Of a stretch of 31,025 nucleotides of DNA, positions 24,948 to 31,025 are shown one piece after another; within the stretch, counting starts at the first letter, position 1, and each line of letters begins with the position of its first letter. Under the pieces are notes generated by a model, which saw only the letters and a list, made by a program, of their open reading frames with translations, was not told the DNA's origin and made no database searches. Origin of the DNA: Bordetella parapertussis. Its GTDB lineage: Bacteria > Pseudomonadota > Gammaproteobacteria > Burkholderiales > Burkholderiaceae_B. The position numbers and the translations under genes are program-made. The stretch spans positions 1 through 31,025 of the forward strand of contig CAMAYM010000019.1 of assembly GCA_945862495.1 (NCBI GenBank), given 5' to 3'.

Positions 24948-25651
24948 TGTTGCATGCCCATCAGTTACAGAGTGGTTATGGACTGAGTCAGGTGCTGTTT
25001 GAGGTCTCGCTCGATATTCAGCGTGGCGAAGTCGTGGCTTTATTGGGTCGTAACGGAATGGGCAAAAGTACGCTCATCAAGACGCTGTTTGGTCAGATCC
25101 CCTTGTCTGCAGGCACTCTGACTTTTGAGGGGCAAAATATTGCGGGCTGGTCCTCTGATCGTATTGCGCGGCTAGGCTTGGCAATTGTGCCCGAAGGTCG
25201 CCAGTGCTTTCCCAACTTGACTGTAAAAGAACATTTGACGGCTTTTGTGGCGCATCGGAATCCCGAGATTCGCGACCCCTGGGACGTTGAGAAGGTGTTT
25301 GAAATGTTTCCGCGCTTACGCGAGCGGGCGCGCAACATGGGCAATCAGTTGTCGGGCGGCGAGCAGCAAATGTTAGCGATTGGACGGGCCTTGGTGACCA
25401 ACCCCAAGTTGCTCGTATTGGACGAGGCGACTGAGGGTCTTGCACCCTTGGTGCGTGAAGAAATCTGGCAGTGCATTGCACGTTTGCGTGAGAGCGGACA
25501 GACGATTCTCGTGATCGACAAATACGTCGAGCGACTACTAAAACTTGCTGACCGGCATGTGATTTTGGAGCGTGGCGCTGTCGTGTGGCAGGGCAGCTCT
25601 GCAGAACTGGATGCGGATCGCAGTCTCTGGACGCGCTATTTGGGCGTTTAG
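24947..25651 (+). CDS. livF: Branched-chain-type ABC transporter ATP-binding protein, LivF-like
   Basis: Second ATPase of the HAAT importer and last gene of the operon, 234 aa from ATG 24947 (a TTG at 24944 is also in frame). Walker A GRNGMGKST (residues 34-42), LivF-type IVPEGRQCFPNLTVKEHL, signature LSGGEQQMLAIGRAL and Walker B LLVLDEATEGLAP. The Walker B has Ala where Pro is usual (DEA rather than DEP), a variant I know in this family. The switch position reads LVIDKYVERLL, with Lys where the catalytic His (normally VEQN/VEHD) would be expected, so this site may be weak in hydrolysis as in many LivF proteins. It faces hemL across 81 bases. Confidence 0.92.
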   Translation: MLHAHQLQSGYGLSQVLFEVSLDIQRGEVVALLGRNGMGKSTLIKTLFGQIPLSAGTLTFEGQNIAGWSSDRIARLGLAIVPEGRQCFPNLTVKEHLTAFVAHRNPEIRDPWDVEKVFEMFPRLRERARNMGNQLSGGEQQMLAIGRALVTNPKLLVLDEATEGLAPLVREEIWQCIARLRESGQTILVIDKYVERLLKLADRHVILERGAVVWQGSSAELDADRSLWTRYLGV

Positions 25652-25665
25652 TGTGATGCTCAGTG

Positions 25666-25714
25666 AGGTGTTCATTCTGCTGTTCAGGCACTGTACGCAC
25701 CTAAACACCTGAAC
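25666..25714. terminator. Inverted repeats between convergent livF and hemL
   Basis: The 81-base convergent spacer contains GTTCAGG (25682-25688) complementary to CCTGAAC (25708-25714), and the overlapping alternative AGGTGTT (25666-25672) with AACACCT (25704-25710). Either could form a stem separating the two transcripts. Neither has a clear T-run, so a true intrinsic terminator is only possible, not shown. Confidence 0.35.
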
Positions 25715-25732
25715 GAAGATACGTCAGAGGGC

Positions 25733-27019
25733 TTAGCCCTTGGCGAGCTTGGCAAACACCTTGTCTGCTGCGGCGACTGTTGCGGCAATCACGCTGTCAT
25801 CATGCGTGGCGGAGACAAAGCCCGCCTCGTAGGCTGAGGGCGCAAAATAGACACCTTCATCTAGCATGGCATGGAAAAACACCTTGAACATCTCAATGTT
25901 GCTGGCCGACACTGCAGCGAGAGAGGTGGGGATGTCGTTGGAGAAGTACAGGCCGAACATACCGCCTTCGCTATCTGCACTAAAGGGAATGCCATGCGCG
26001 TGCGCGCGCTCGGTCAAGCCTTTTGTGAGTGCGCGTGTCTGCTTGTCCAGCGCCTCGTAAAAACCTGGCTTGGACAATAATTTAAGCGTGGTGATGCCCG
26101 CTGCAACCGCGACGGGATTGCCTGACAGTGTGCCGGCCTGATAGACGCCACCTAAGGGGGCGATGTTTTTCATGACTTCGGCGCTACCACCAAAAGCACC
26201 AATCGGCATACCACCACCGATGACCTTGGCCAGGGTGGTGATGTCAGGTTTGATGCCTGTGAGACCTTGAACGCCTTGAGGACCGACACGGAAACCTGTC
26301 ATGACTTCATCAAAAATGAGCAGTGCGCCGTGCGCGGTACATTCGCTGCGTAAGACTTCGAGAAATCCCGCGATCGGCTTGACCATGTTCATATTGCCGG
26401 CAATGGGCTCGACGATGACACAGGCGATTTCTTTACCGTGCTGTGCGAACGCAGCTTTGACACCTTCGATATCGTTGTAGTCGAGCACAATGGTGTGGGC
26501 GACAAACTCGGGTGGCACGCCGGCGGAGGTTGGGTTACCAAACGTCAAGAGTCCAGAACCCGCTTTGACCAGCAAGCTGTCTGCATGGCCGTGATAACAG
26601 CCTTCGAATTTGATAATTTTGTTGCGACCCGTTGCGCCGCGTGCCAGACGAATGGCGGTCATGGTGGCTTCGGTGCCTGAGCTGACCAAGCGAACCTGTT
26701 CAATGGACGGCATGCGCTCGATCAGCATTTCTGCGATGACGATTTCAGTCTCTGTTGGCGCGCCATAGGACAAGCCATGCACGGCAGCGTCTTGGACGGC
26801 TTTAACAACCTCAGGATGTGCGTGACCAAGAATCGCCGGGCCCCAGGAGCCAATGTAATCAATGTAGCGTTTGTCATCGGCGTCCCAGAAGTAGGGGCCT
26901 TGTGCGCGCGCGACAAAGCGTGGCGTACCACCCACGGATCGGAAGGCCCGTACGGGAGAGTTCACACCACCAGGAATGCTGCGACAGGCGCGGTCGAAAA
27001 GTTCTACGTTACGTGACAT
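25733..27019 (-). CDS. hemL: Glutamate-1-semialdehyde 2,1-aminomutase
   Basis: Pyridoxal-phosphate enzyme that converts glutamate-1-semialdehyde to 5-aminolevulinate in the C5 route to heme. From ATG 27019 it has 428 aa (TTG 27037 is also in frame but adds nothing conserved). Marks of the family: IPGGVNSPVRAF, YIDYIGSWGPAILGHAHP, VSSGTEATMTAIRLAR, KFEGCYHGHAD, LIFDEVMTGFR (PLP ring aspartate Asp237) and TTLAKVIGGGMPIGAFGG with the Schiff-base Lys265. All expected catalytic residues are seen. thiE ends 14 bases upstream, so hemL is probably the last gene of the thiD-like-thiE-hemL transcript. Confidence 0.97.
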   Translation of the reverse strand: MSRNVELFDRACRSIPGGVNSPVRAFRSVGGTPRFVARAQGPYFWDADDKRYIDYIGSWGPAILGHAHPEVVKAVQDAAVHGLSYGAPTETEIVIAEMLIERMPSIEQVRLVSSGTEATMTAIRLARGATGRNKIIKFEGCYHGHADSLLVKAGSGLLTFGNPTSAGVPPEFVAHTIVLDYNDIEGVKAAFAQHGKEIACVIVEPIAGNMNMVKPIAGFLEVLRSECTAHGALLIFDEVMTGFRVGPQGVQGLTGIKPDITTLAKVIGGGMPIGAFGGSAEVMKNIAPLGGVYQAGTLSGNPVAVAAGITTLKLLSKPGFYEALDKQTRALTKGLTERAHAHGIPFSADSEGGMFGLYFSNDIPTSLAAVSASNIEMFKVFFHAMLDEGVYFAPSAYEAGFVSATHDDSVIAATVAAADKVFAKLAKG

Positions 27020-27033
27020 AAAAAATATTCCGT

Positions 27034-27726
27034 TCAAACAGGAGAAGAGGATATTGAAAAGGGTGTGGCAGGTGTCGCTTGCATAAATGGGGCAGACAAG
27101 GCGCGCGCTGCAGCTTCGATATCTTGAGAGAGAAACAGACTCCCCACGACTGCGATACTGTCTGCGCCGGCCGCAGCTATGGTGGCAGCTTGAGGAATAC
27201 CAATCCCGCCGATGGCGACCACTGCGGGCCGAGGTGCCTCGATTGCCTGGCAGAGTGCTTGCCCTGCCCGGAGCACTTCAAGGGGGGCGGTGGGGGCGAG
27301 AGGTTTTGTTGATGAGGCGTACATCGCACCAAAAGCGATATAGGCCACTTGATGTTTGAGCATGCTTTGTGCACGCTGGGGATCGGCATAGCAAGACACT
27401 CCAAGCAGCATCTCCGGGCCGATTGCTTGGCGGACGCTGGCAGGATCATCATCATGCTGGCCGATATGCACGCCATGTGCGCCCAGCTCAAGCGCGAGTT
27501 GCCAGTTATCATTGATTAAAAAAACAATGCCGAGCGCGTTACAGACGTCCAGAAGGCTTTGGGCTAAGTGGCGACGCAGTTGAGGTGAGGCCGTTTTGTG
27601 GCGTAATTGCAAGGCTTTCAGCCCTCCGCGCGCAGCGGCACGAACCGCTTGCTCGAGGCGAGCGGCATCATCCCAGTCTGGGGTCACGCCATAAAGGCCT
27701 GTGGGAAATTTGAGTGTAGGGCGCAT
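27034..27726 (-). CDS. thiE: Thiamine-phosphate synthase
   Basis: Cytoplasmic enzyme that joins hydroxymethylpyrimidine diphosphate and the thiazole phosphate to thiamine phosphate. The protein is 230 aa from ATG 27726. Typical elements: LKALQLRHKTAS (phosphate-binding start of the barrel), FLINDNWQLALELGAHGVHIGQHDDD (Mg and diphosphate ligands), GVSCYADPQRAQ, IAFGAMYASSTKP and VVAIGGI. A Ser/Thr/Pro-rich tail follows the catalytic barrel. No clear ribosome site is seen before the ATG, and TTG 27732 is in frame. It lies between a ThiD-like gene and hemL on the same strand. Confidence 0.94.
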   Translation of the reverse strand: MRPTLKFPTGLYGVTPDWDDAARLEQAVRAAARGGLKALQLRHKTASPQLRRHLAQSLLDVCNALGIVFLINDNWQLALELGAHGVHIGQHDDDPASVRQAIGPEMLLGVSCYADPQRAQSMLKHQVAYIAFGAMYASSTKPLAPTAPLEVLRAGQALCQAIEAPRPAVVAIGGIGIPQAATIAAAGADSIAVVGSLFLSQDIEAAARALSAPFMQATPATPFSISSSPV

Positions 27727-27741
27727 CAGCAAAGTGGATAG

Positions 27742-27777
27742 TTAAGGTGCAATCGTTAAGGTTGTAGTCATTAAGGT
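27742..27777. repeat. Three TTAAGGT repeats in the thiD-like/thiE spacer
   Basis: TTAAGGT occurs at 27742, 27756 and 27771, 14 and 15 bases apart; read on the coding (minus) strand the copies are ACCTTAA and the first contains the stop codon of the ThiD-like gene. The two outer copies extend to TTAAGGTGC. This suggests a small local duplication at the gene end, or a spaced operator. It also fills the place where a thiE ribosome site would be expected. Confidence 0.4.
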
Positions 27778-28589
27778 GCGACCGGAAGGCGTCGGGCGAT
27801 AAAGTGACCCATGCCCGGCTGAAAGGACTGTAGCAGGGCATGGCCTCCGTGTGCACAGGCTTGTTCAGCAGCTTTAGGCACGCTGAGTCCATGGGCTAGC
27901 AGACAAGCCAACGCAGTGGCGATCAAGCCGCCTGCGTCTCGCGTGCCCTCGGGAGCTTGTGCGCATGGCCAAGCGAGGGTTTCACTCTCAGGTCCCGTCA
28001 GCACATTGGCCTGAAGCCCTGGACGTTGTTGAACGCCGGTGATCAGCACCCATTGGGCGCCTATGGCCTGCAGGGCTTGGCCGCCACCCGCATGACCAGA
28101 GGCTTCCAAGACATCTTCAGTGATCCATTGGTTGAGTCGTCTCGCCTCGATCACCACAATATGGGCCTGAGGAACAAGAAGCTCAATCACAGCGCCAATC
28201 AAGTCGTCGACCTCGTCCTCATCTTCGGTTGGCGTTTCAGTATCGATTTCTTGGGCACCAAGATGTAGGACAAGCGGAATTTGGCTGTAATCCGCCGCAA
28301 TTTGGGCGACGGCGCTCACCGCTGCGACGGAGGAGAGCGCGCCGACTTTGATGGCTTGAACGGGAATGTCCTCTAGCAGGCAGCGGGCCTGATCGTCGAT
28401 TTGCTCCGCTGCACAGGGCAGAACAGATTCGCTTTTGGCGCTATCCTGAATCGTGACTGCCGTCAGCGCAGAGATCGCGTGGCCGCCTAAGGCCGCGCAC
28501 GTAATCGCATCCGCAGGTAATCCATCCGAACCCGTTGGGTCAAAAGGGCCAAAAATCAGAGTAATGGGCGTTGAAATAGTTTGATTCAT
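27771..28589 (-). CDS. ThiD-like (HMP-P kinase family) protein with eroded active site
   Basis: A 272-residue member of the ribokinase-like ThiD family, counted from ATG 28589. Homology is clear: LIFGPFDPTGSDGLPADAIT (compare the ThiD opening AGSDPSGGAGIQADLKT), ISALTAVTIQD, QAIKVGAL, then a C-terminal helix pattern ATALACLLAHG. However, the conserved LDPV in the centre is LHLG, an acidic insert (residues 116-129) follows it, and the catalytic GTGC/GTGD near the C-terminus reads RDAGG. I therefore doubt that it phosphorylates HMP-P. Similar divergent copies seem to occur beside rubredoxin or hemL in related bacteria (recalled, not checked). It could be a regulatory or degenerate paralog; a genuine thiD would then be elsewhere. 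Confidence 0.8.
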   Translation of the reverse strand: MNQTISTPITLIFGPFDPTGSDGLPADAITCAALGGHAISALTAVTIQDSAKSESVLPCAAEQIDDQARCLLEDIPVQAIKVGALSSVAAVSAVAQIAADYSQIPLVLHLGAQEIDTETPTEDEDEVDDLIGAVIELLVPQAHIVVIEARRLNQWITEDVLEASGHAGGGQALQAIGAQWVLITGVQQRPGLQANVLTGPESETLAWPCAQAPEGTRDAGGLIATALACLLAHGLSVPKAAEQACAHGGHALLQSFQPGMGHFIARRLPVAP

Positions 28590-28718
28590 GTCAAATCGAC
28601 AATCGATGTGTAGGCACGTATGGGTTGGTTTCGGTAAGATTGACCCCATTGTAAGAGATGACTCGTTTTACCTGTCCTTTTCCTTGAGGACAGACGGGTT
28701 CTTCCAAAAGAGAGAATG

Positions 28719-28883
28719 ATGCGTACTTGGATGTGTTTGATTTGTGGTTGGATTTACGACGAAGAGACTGGTGTGCCCGAAGAGGGGATTCCAGCTGGTA
28801 CACGCTGGGAAGATGTCCCTCCGAACTGGGTGTGCCCAGAGTGTGGTGCGCGTAAAGAAGATTTTGAGCTGATGGAGATCTAA
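28719..28883 (+). CDS. Rubredoxin
   Basis: A 54-residue small iron protein carrying one Fe(Cys)4 electron-transfer centre. Both cysteine knuckles are intact: C6-L-I-C9-G-W-I-Y-D and C39-P-E-C42-G-A, with the aromatic residues Trp4, Trp11, Tyr13 and Trp37 typical of the fold and the usual EDVPPNW before the second knuckle. Of the two adjacent ATGs (28716 and 28719) the second has better spacing from AGAGAG. It diverges from the ThiD-like gene over 129 bases and yqgE starts 9 bases downstream, so it heads the yqgE-ruvX-pyrB transcript. Its redox partner is not evident here. Confidence 0.95.
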   Translation: MRTWMCLICGWIYDEETGVPEEGIPAGTRWEDVPPNWVCPECGARKEDFELMEI

Positions 28884-28892
28884 AGCTCTCGT

Positions 28893-29498
28893 ATGGATCA
28901 ATCCCAACGCACACCTGAAACAGTCACCGACCTTTCTAATCAGTTTTTGATGGCCATGCCAGGTATGGTTTCTGGGGATCTGGCTGGAACCGTCATTTAT
29001 CTGTGCGAGCACAATACAAAAGGCGCGCTGGGGCTGGTCATTAACCGGCCGACTGACCTGAGCGTGGCCGGTTTACTTGAAAAAATCGACCTCAAATCTG
29101 AGACTTTGCCTGGGCAGAGTGGGGAACAACAGGCTGCAGAGAGCCCTGCGGTGTTTTTTGGTGGTCCCGTTCAGACGGATCGTGGTTTTGTATTGCATTT
29201 TCCTGCGGGTGATTACAACTCAAGTATCAAGCTGGGCCGGTTAGCGCTGACAACCTCGCGCGACATCTTAGAGGCCGTGGCGCATGGAAACGGCCCCGAG
29301 CAGTTGTTTGTGACGTTGGGTTATGCAGGCTGGGGTGCAGGACAGCTCGAAAATGAGTTGGCACAAAATGCCTGGTTGACTGTCGCAGCGCAAGAAAACA
29401 TTATTTTTGACACCCCACCTCAAGACCGTTACCCCGCTGCGCTTAAGTTGCTGGGGATCGATCCGGTCATGCTGACCGGTGCAGCGGGCCATGCCTGA
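28893..29498 (+). CDS. YqgE/AlgH family protein (DUF179)
   Basis: A 201-residue member of the YqgE/AlgH family, biochemical role unknown; in Pseudomonas AlgH was linked to alginate control. Family features: NQFLMAMPGMVSGDLAGTVIYLCEHN, GALGLVINRP, VFFGGPVQTDRGFVLH and LGYAGWGAGQLENELAQNAWL. The region between the first two blocks and the GGP motif is slightly longer than usual and polar (SGEQQAAESP). It overlaps ruvX by 8 bases. Co-occurrence with ruvX and pyrB is widely conserved in proteobacteria. Confidence 0.94.
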   Translation: MDQSQRTPETVTDLSNQFLMAMPGMVSGDLAGTVIYLCEHNTKGALGLVINRPTDLSVAGLLEKIDLKSETLPGQSGEQQAAESPAVFFGGPVQTDRGFVLHFPAGDYNSSIKLGRLALTTSRDILEAVAHGNGPEQLFVTLGYAGWGAGQLENELAQNAWLTVAAQENIIFDTPPQDRYPAALKLLGIDPVMLTGAAGHA

Positions 29499-29883
29499 AG
29501 AAACGCTTCTGGCTTTTGATTATGGCGCCAAGAAACTAGGGGTCGCGCTGGGCAATACCTTGCTCAAGCAGGCGCATCCTTTAGATATTATTTTGGAGGC
29601 CACGCGCGACGGCCGTTTTGCGCGGGTCGAGGCCTTGCTCAAACGCTGGCAGCCAGAACGACTGGTGGTTGGATTGGCACTTGCGACGGATGGAAGTGAG
29701 CAATACGCGAGTCAACACTGCCGTCGATTTGCCCGCCAACTCGAGGGGAGGTTTGGTTTGCCCGTCGTCTTGGTTGATGAGAGAGGGTCGAGTGTCCAGG
29801 CCCAAAGAATCACGGGGAATGAGCCAGATGATGCCGTGGCAGCGGCTATCATTTTGCAGCGTTATTTTGATGCGTTGACTTAA
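29491..29883 (+). CDS. ruvX: Putative Holliday junction resolvase / pre-16S rRNA nuclease RuvX (YqgF)
   Basis: RNase H-fold nuclease (YqgF), proposed to mature the 5' end of 16S rRNA and annotated also as Holliday junction resolvase. From ATG 29491 (overlapping the yqgE stop) it has 130 aa; a GTG at 29479 is also in frame. Key elements are kept: FDYGAKKLGVALG (first Asp), LVVGLALATDGSE, VLVDERGSSVQA (the DER-x-T/S motif) and PDDAVAAAIILQRYFD (third acid). Small departures, such as Ala for Pro in VVGLPL, look tolerable. pyrB begins 23 bases later; the pyrR gene often found between them in related genomes is not present. Confidence 0.93.
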   Translation: MPEETLLAFDYGAKKLGVALGNTLLKQAHPLDIILEATRDGRFARVEALLKRWQPERLVVGLALATDGSEQYASQHCRRFARQLEGRFGLPVVLVDERGSSVQAQRITGNEPDDAVAAAIILQRYFDALT

Positions 29884-29906
29884 ATGAATCTGGGCGAAAT
29901 GAACGC

Positions 29907-30794
29907 ATGCGCAACCCTCAACTAAACCTACAGGGCTCACTCACACATCTGCTTACGACCGAAGGTCTGTCGCGCGCGATCCTGACGCGCATCCTCGACA
30001 CGACCGCGTTGTTTCTCACTCAAGCGGAAGATGCGCTCAAGCACACACCGTTGCTGCAAGGCAAAAAGGTGCTGACGCTTGTTGACGCTTGCTTTGTTGA
30101 CGAGGCGTCACTGGCTGTTGACGTTTTTGAGCGTGCAGCCCAGCGGTTGTCCGCCGAGTGGCAGGGGATCCAAACACTGGATCTTTCCATCATTGCTGCG
30201 CGTACGGAGCCAAACGTTGATATCGTTGTGCTACGTTCTGAGGTGAGCGGTGTACCGCATTGGATGGCACAGCAGGTCGGTCGTCATACGCACATTATCA
30301 ACGCGGGGGATGGGTGTCATGCGGAGCCGATGTCTGCGTTATTGGACATGCACACGATTCGTCGCGAAAAAAAAGATTTTGCCAATCTGATTGTGGTCTT
30401 GGTGGGCGATGTGCTGCATTCGCGTCGGGCGCGTTCCTGCATTCATGCACTGACCACACTGTGTGTGGCCGAGGTGCGTGCGGTAGGGCCTTTGACCTTG
30501 CTGCCTGAAGGATTGGCACAGTTAGGGGTACGCGCATACACGGATATGGCTGAGGGCTTGCGAGATGCCGACGTGATCATCATGCTGGATCTGGGGCATG
30601 CGGCGGTCGTAAGTGCCCGCCAGCCTTCCGCGCGCGAGTACGTTGAATGCTATGGGCTCACCGAAGAAAAACTTGCCTACGCTAAACCTGATTGCCTGGT
30701 ACTCGGGACAGAAATTCAAGGTGTGGCGCCCGAGCTTGCCGGTGTGGCTGTGCATATGGCTGTGATGAGCCTTGTGGCGGGGGCGACGGTATGA
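29907..30794 (+). CDS. pyrB: Degenerate aspartate carbamoyltransferase-like protein
   Basis: Intact 295-codon frame, homologous to PyrB from end to end: NPQLNLQGSLTHLLTTEGLSRAIL at the N-terminus, ERAAQRLSA, HIINAGDG, LLDMHTIR, VGDVLHSRRARS, HALTTL, VRAVGPLTLLP and a C-terminal VHMAVMSLVAG. Yet the catalytic parts are gone. The STRTR carbamoyl-phosphate loop is replaced by CFVDEASLAV (residues 62-71), the loop with KGES is missing (deletion after residue 86), HPTQ is EPMS (140-143), MLRLQ is MLDLG (226-230), and the HPGPMNRGVEI segment near 268 is deleted. Normal PyrB is 310-340 aa. I infer a non-catalytic homolog, not a sequencing error, because the frame is open. It overlaps pyrC by four bases. 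Confidence 0.85.
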   Translation: MRNPQLNLQGSLTHLLTTEGLSRAILTRILDTTALFLTQAEDALKHTPLLQGKKVLTLVDACFVDEASLAVDVFERAAQRLSAEWQGIQTLDLSIIAARTEPNVDIVVLRSEVSGVPHWMAQQVGRHTHIINAGDGCHAEPMSALLDMHTIRREKKDFANLIVVLVGDVLHSRRARSCIHALTTLCVAEVRAVGPLTLLPEGLAQLGVRAYTDMAEGLRDADVIIMLDLGHAAVVSARQPSAREYVECYGLTEEKLAYAKPDCLVLGTEIQGVAPELAGVAVHMAVMSLVAGATV

Positions 30795-31025
30795 GGCTGC
30801 GTATTCGTCAGGGACGTGTCATTGACCCCGCAAATGGAATAGATACGCAAGCGGATATCTGCATTGCGGAGGGCAGAATTGTTGCGGTTGGGGCGGTTCC
30901 AGACGGCTTTGTCGCGGACAGCGTGATTGATGCATCAGGCATGCTTGTACTGCCGGGACTCGTCGACCTGTGCGCACGCGTGGCGACGTCTGGTGATGCC
31001 TTCGACGCGGCCTTGGCAGGCGGTG
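30791..31025 (+). CDS. pyrC: Dihydroorotase-like protein (PyrC'), 3' end cut by window
   Basis: First 78 codons of an amidohydrolase-family protein overlapping the pyrB-like gene by four bases (ATGA). The N-terminal beta domain is normal for the family (RLRIRQGRVIDPANGIDTQA, DICIAEGRIVAVG, VIDASGMLVLPGLVDL). The metal-binding HxH that should follow GLVDL is replaced by CAR, and the usual LREPG with the next twenty or so residues is changed or shortened (VATSGDAFDAALAGG). Inactive PyrC' proteins that pair with PyrB as scaffolds are well known in Pseudomonas and relatives, so absence of HxH alone is expected; loss of the rest is not. The gene continues past the window. Confidence 0.85.
   Translation, partial: MRLRIRQGRVIDPANGIDTQADICIAEGRIVAVGAVPDGFVADSVIDASGMLVLPGLVDLCARVATSGDAFDAALAGG

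Noticed and set aside
25077..25700. 207-codon minus-strand open frame opposite livF
   Set aside because: Antisense to a clear ABC ATPase, low-complexity composition, no recognisable domain or ribosome site.
28640..28670. TTGACC as a promoter for the rubredoxin operon
   Set aside because: Spacing to the nearest AT-rich candidate -10 is 19 bases and that hexamer is a poor match, so I do not list it as a feature.
29907..30794. PyrB change explained by a frameshift pair
   Set aside because: I read the other two plus-strand frames over 30061-30150 and found stops and no STRTR-like sequence; the losses also occur at several separate places.

Overview
The window reads as chromosomal DNA of a betaproteobacterium, most likely order Burkholderiales and close to the Alcaligenaceae (Bordetella/Achromobacter relatives). 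The reasons are a Bug-type (TctC family) periplasmic receptor, the DUF3460-scpA-panC cluster, the prepilin peptidase-coaE-zapD order, a Nudix/ThiE fusion followed upstream by a DUF815 ATPase and argJ, and the yqgE-ruvX-pyrB-pyrC run. Base composition looks moderate by eye (not counted). Coding density is very high: no gene-free stretch exceeds about 180 bases, and I see no rRNA, tRNA, CRISPR array, insertion sequence or phage gene.

Layout. 1-2246 (+): the end of a polar amino-acid ABC transporter (AapM-like permease, AapP-like ATPase) followed directly by a Bug receptor. 2252-3661 (-): a DHA2 major facilitator exporter resembling MdtD. 3714-5660 (+): DUF3460 protein, ScpA (chromosome condensation) and PanC (pantothenate synthesis). 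5795-6025 (+): a free-standing LuxR/FixJ-type DNA-binding domain. 6043-6771 (-): a lipoprotein with an NlpE-like C-terminal domain. 6872-8991 (+): a shortened prepilin peptidase, CoaE and ZapD. 9009-17922 (+): a complete tripartite efflux operon, MdtA-MdtB-MdtC plus a NodT-type outer-membrane factor. 17875-20946 (-): ArgJ, DUF815 ATPase and the Nudix/ThiE fusion, transcribed towards the efflux operon and overlapping its end. 21124-25651 (+): a complete branched-chain-type amino-acid ABC operon (livKHMGF order). 25733-28589 (-): ThiD-like protein, ThiE and HemL. 28719-31025 (+): rubredoxin, YqgE, RuvX, a PyrB-like protein and the start of a PyrC-like protein.

How the genes work together: two amino-acid import systems flank housekeeping genes for cofactors (pantothenate to CoA, thiamine, heme precursor) and arginine. 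The efflux operon looks placed between zapD and the nudix-DUF815-argJ cluster, which I recall as closer neighbours in related genomes.

The most striking observation is at the right end. The pyrB reading frame is intact (295 codons) and clearly homologous to aspartate carbamoyltransferase along its length, but almost every catalytic motif of that enzyme has been replaced or deleted. The overlapping pyrC-like gene also lacks the metal-binding HxH motif and the sequence after it. A ThiD-like protein nearby (27771-28589) is likewise a full-length kinase-family protein without the usual catalytic motifs, and the prepilin peptidase lacks the cysteine-rich part of its N-terminal domain. The window is thus notable for several conserved-looking pseudoenzymes or trimmed enzymes rather than for an obviously new multi-gene system.
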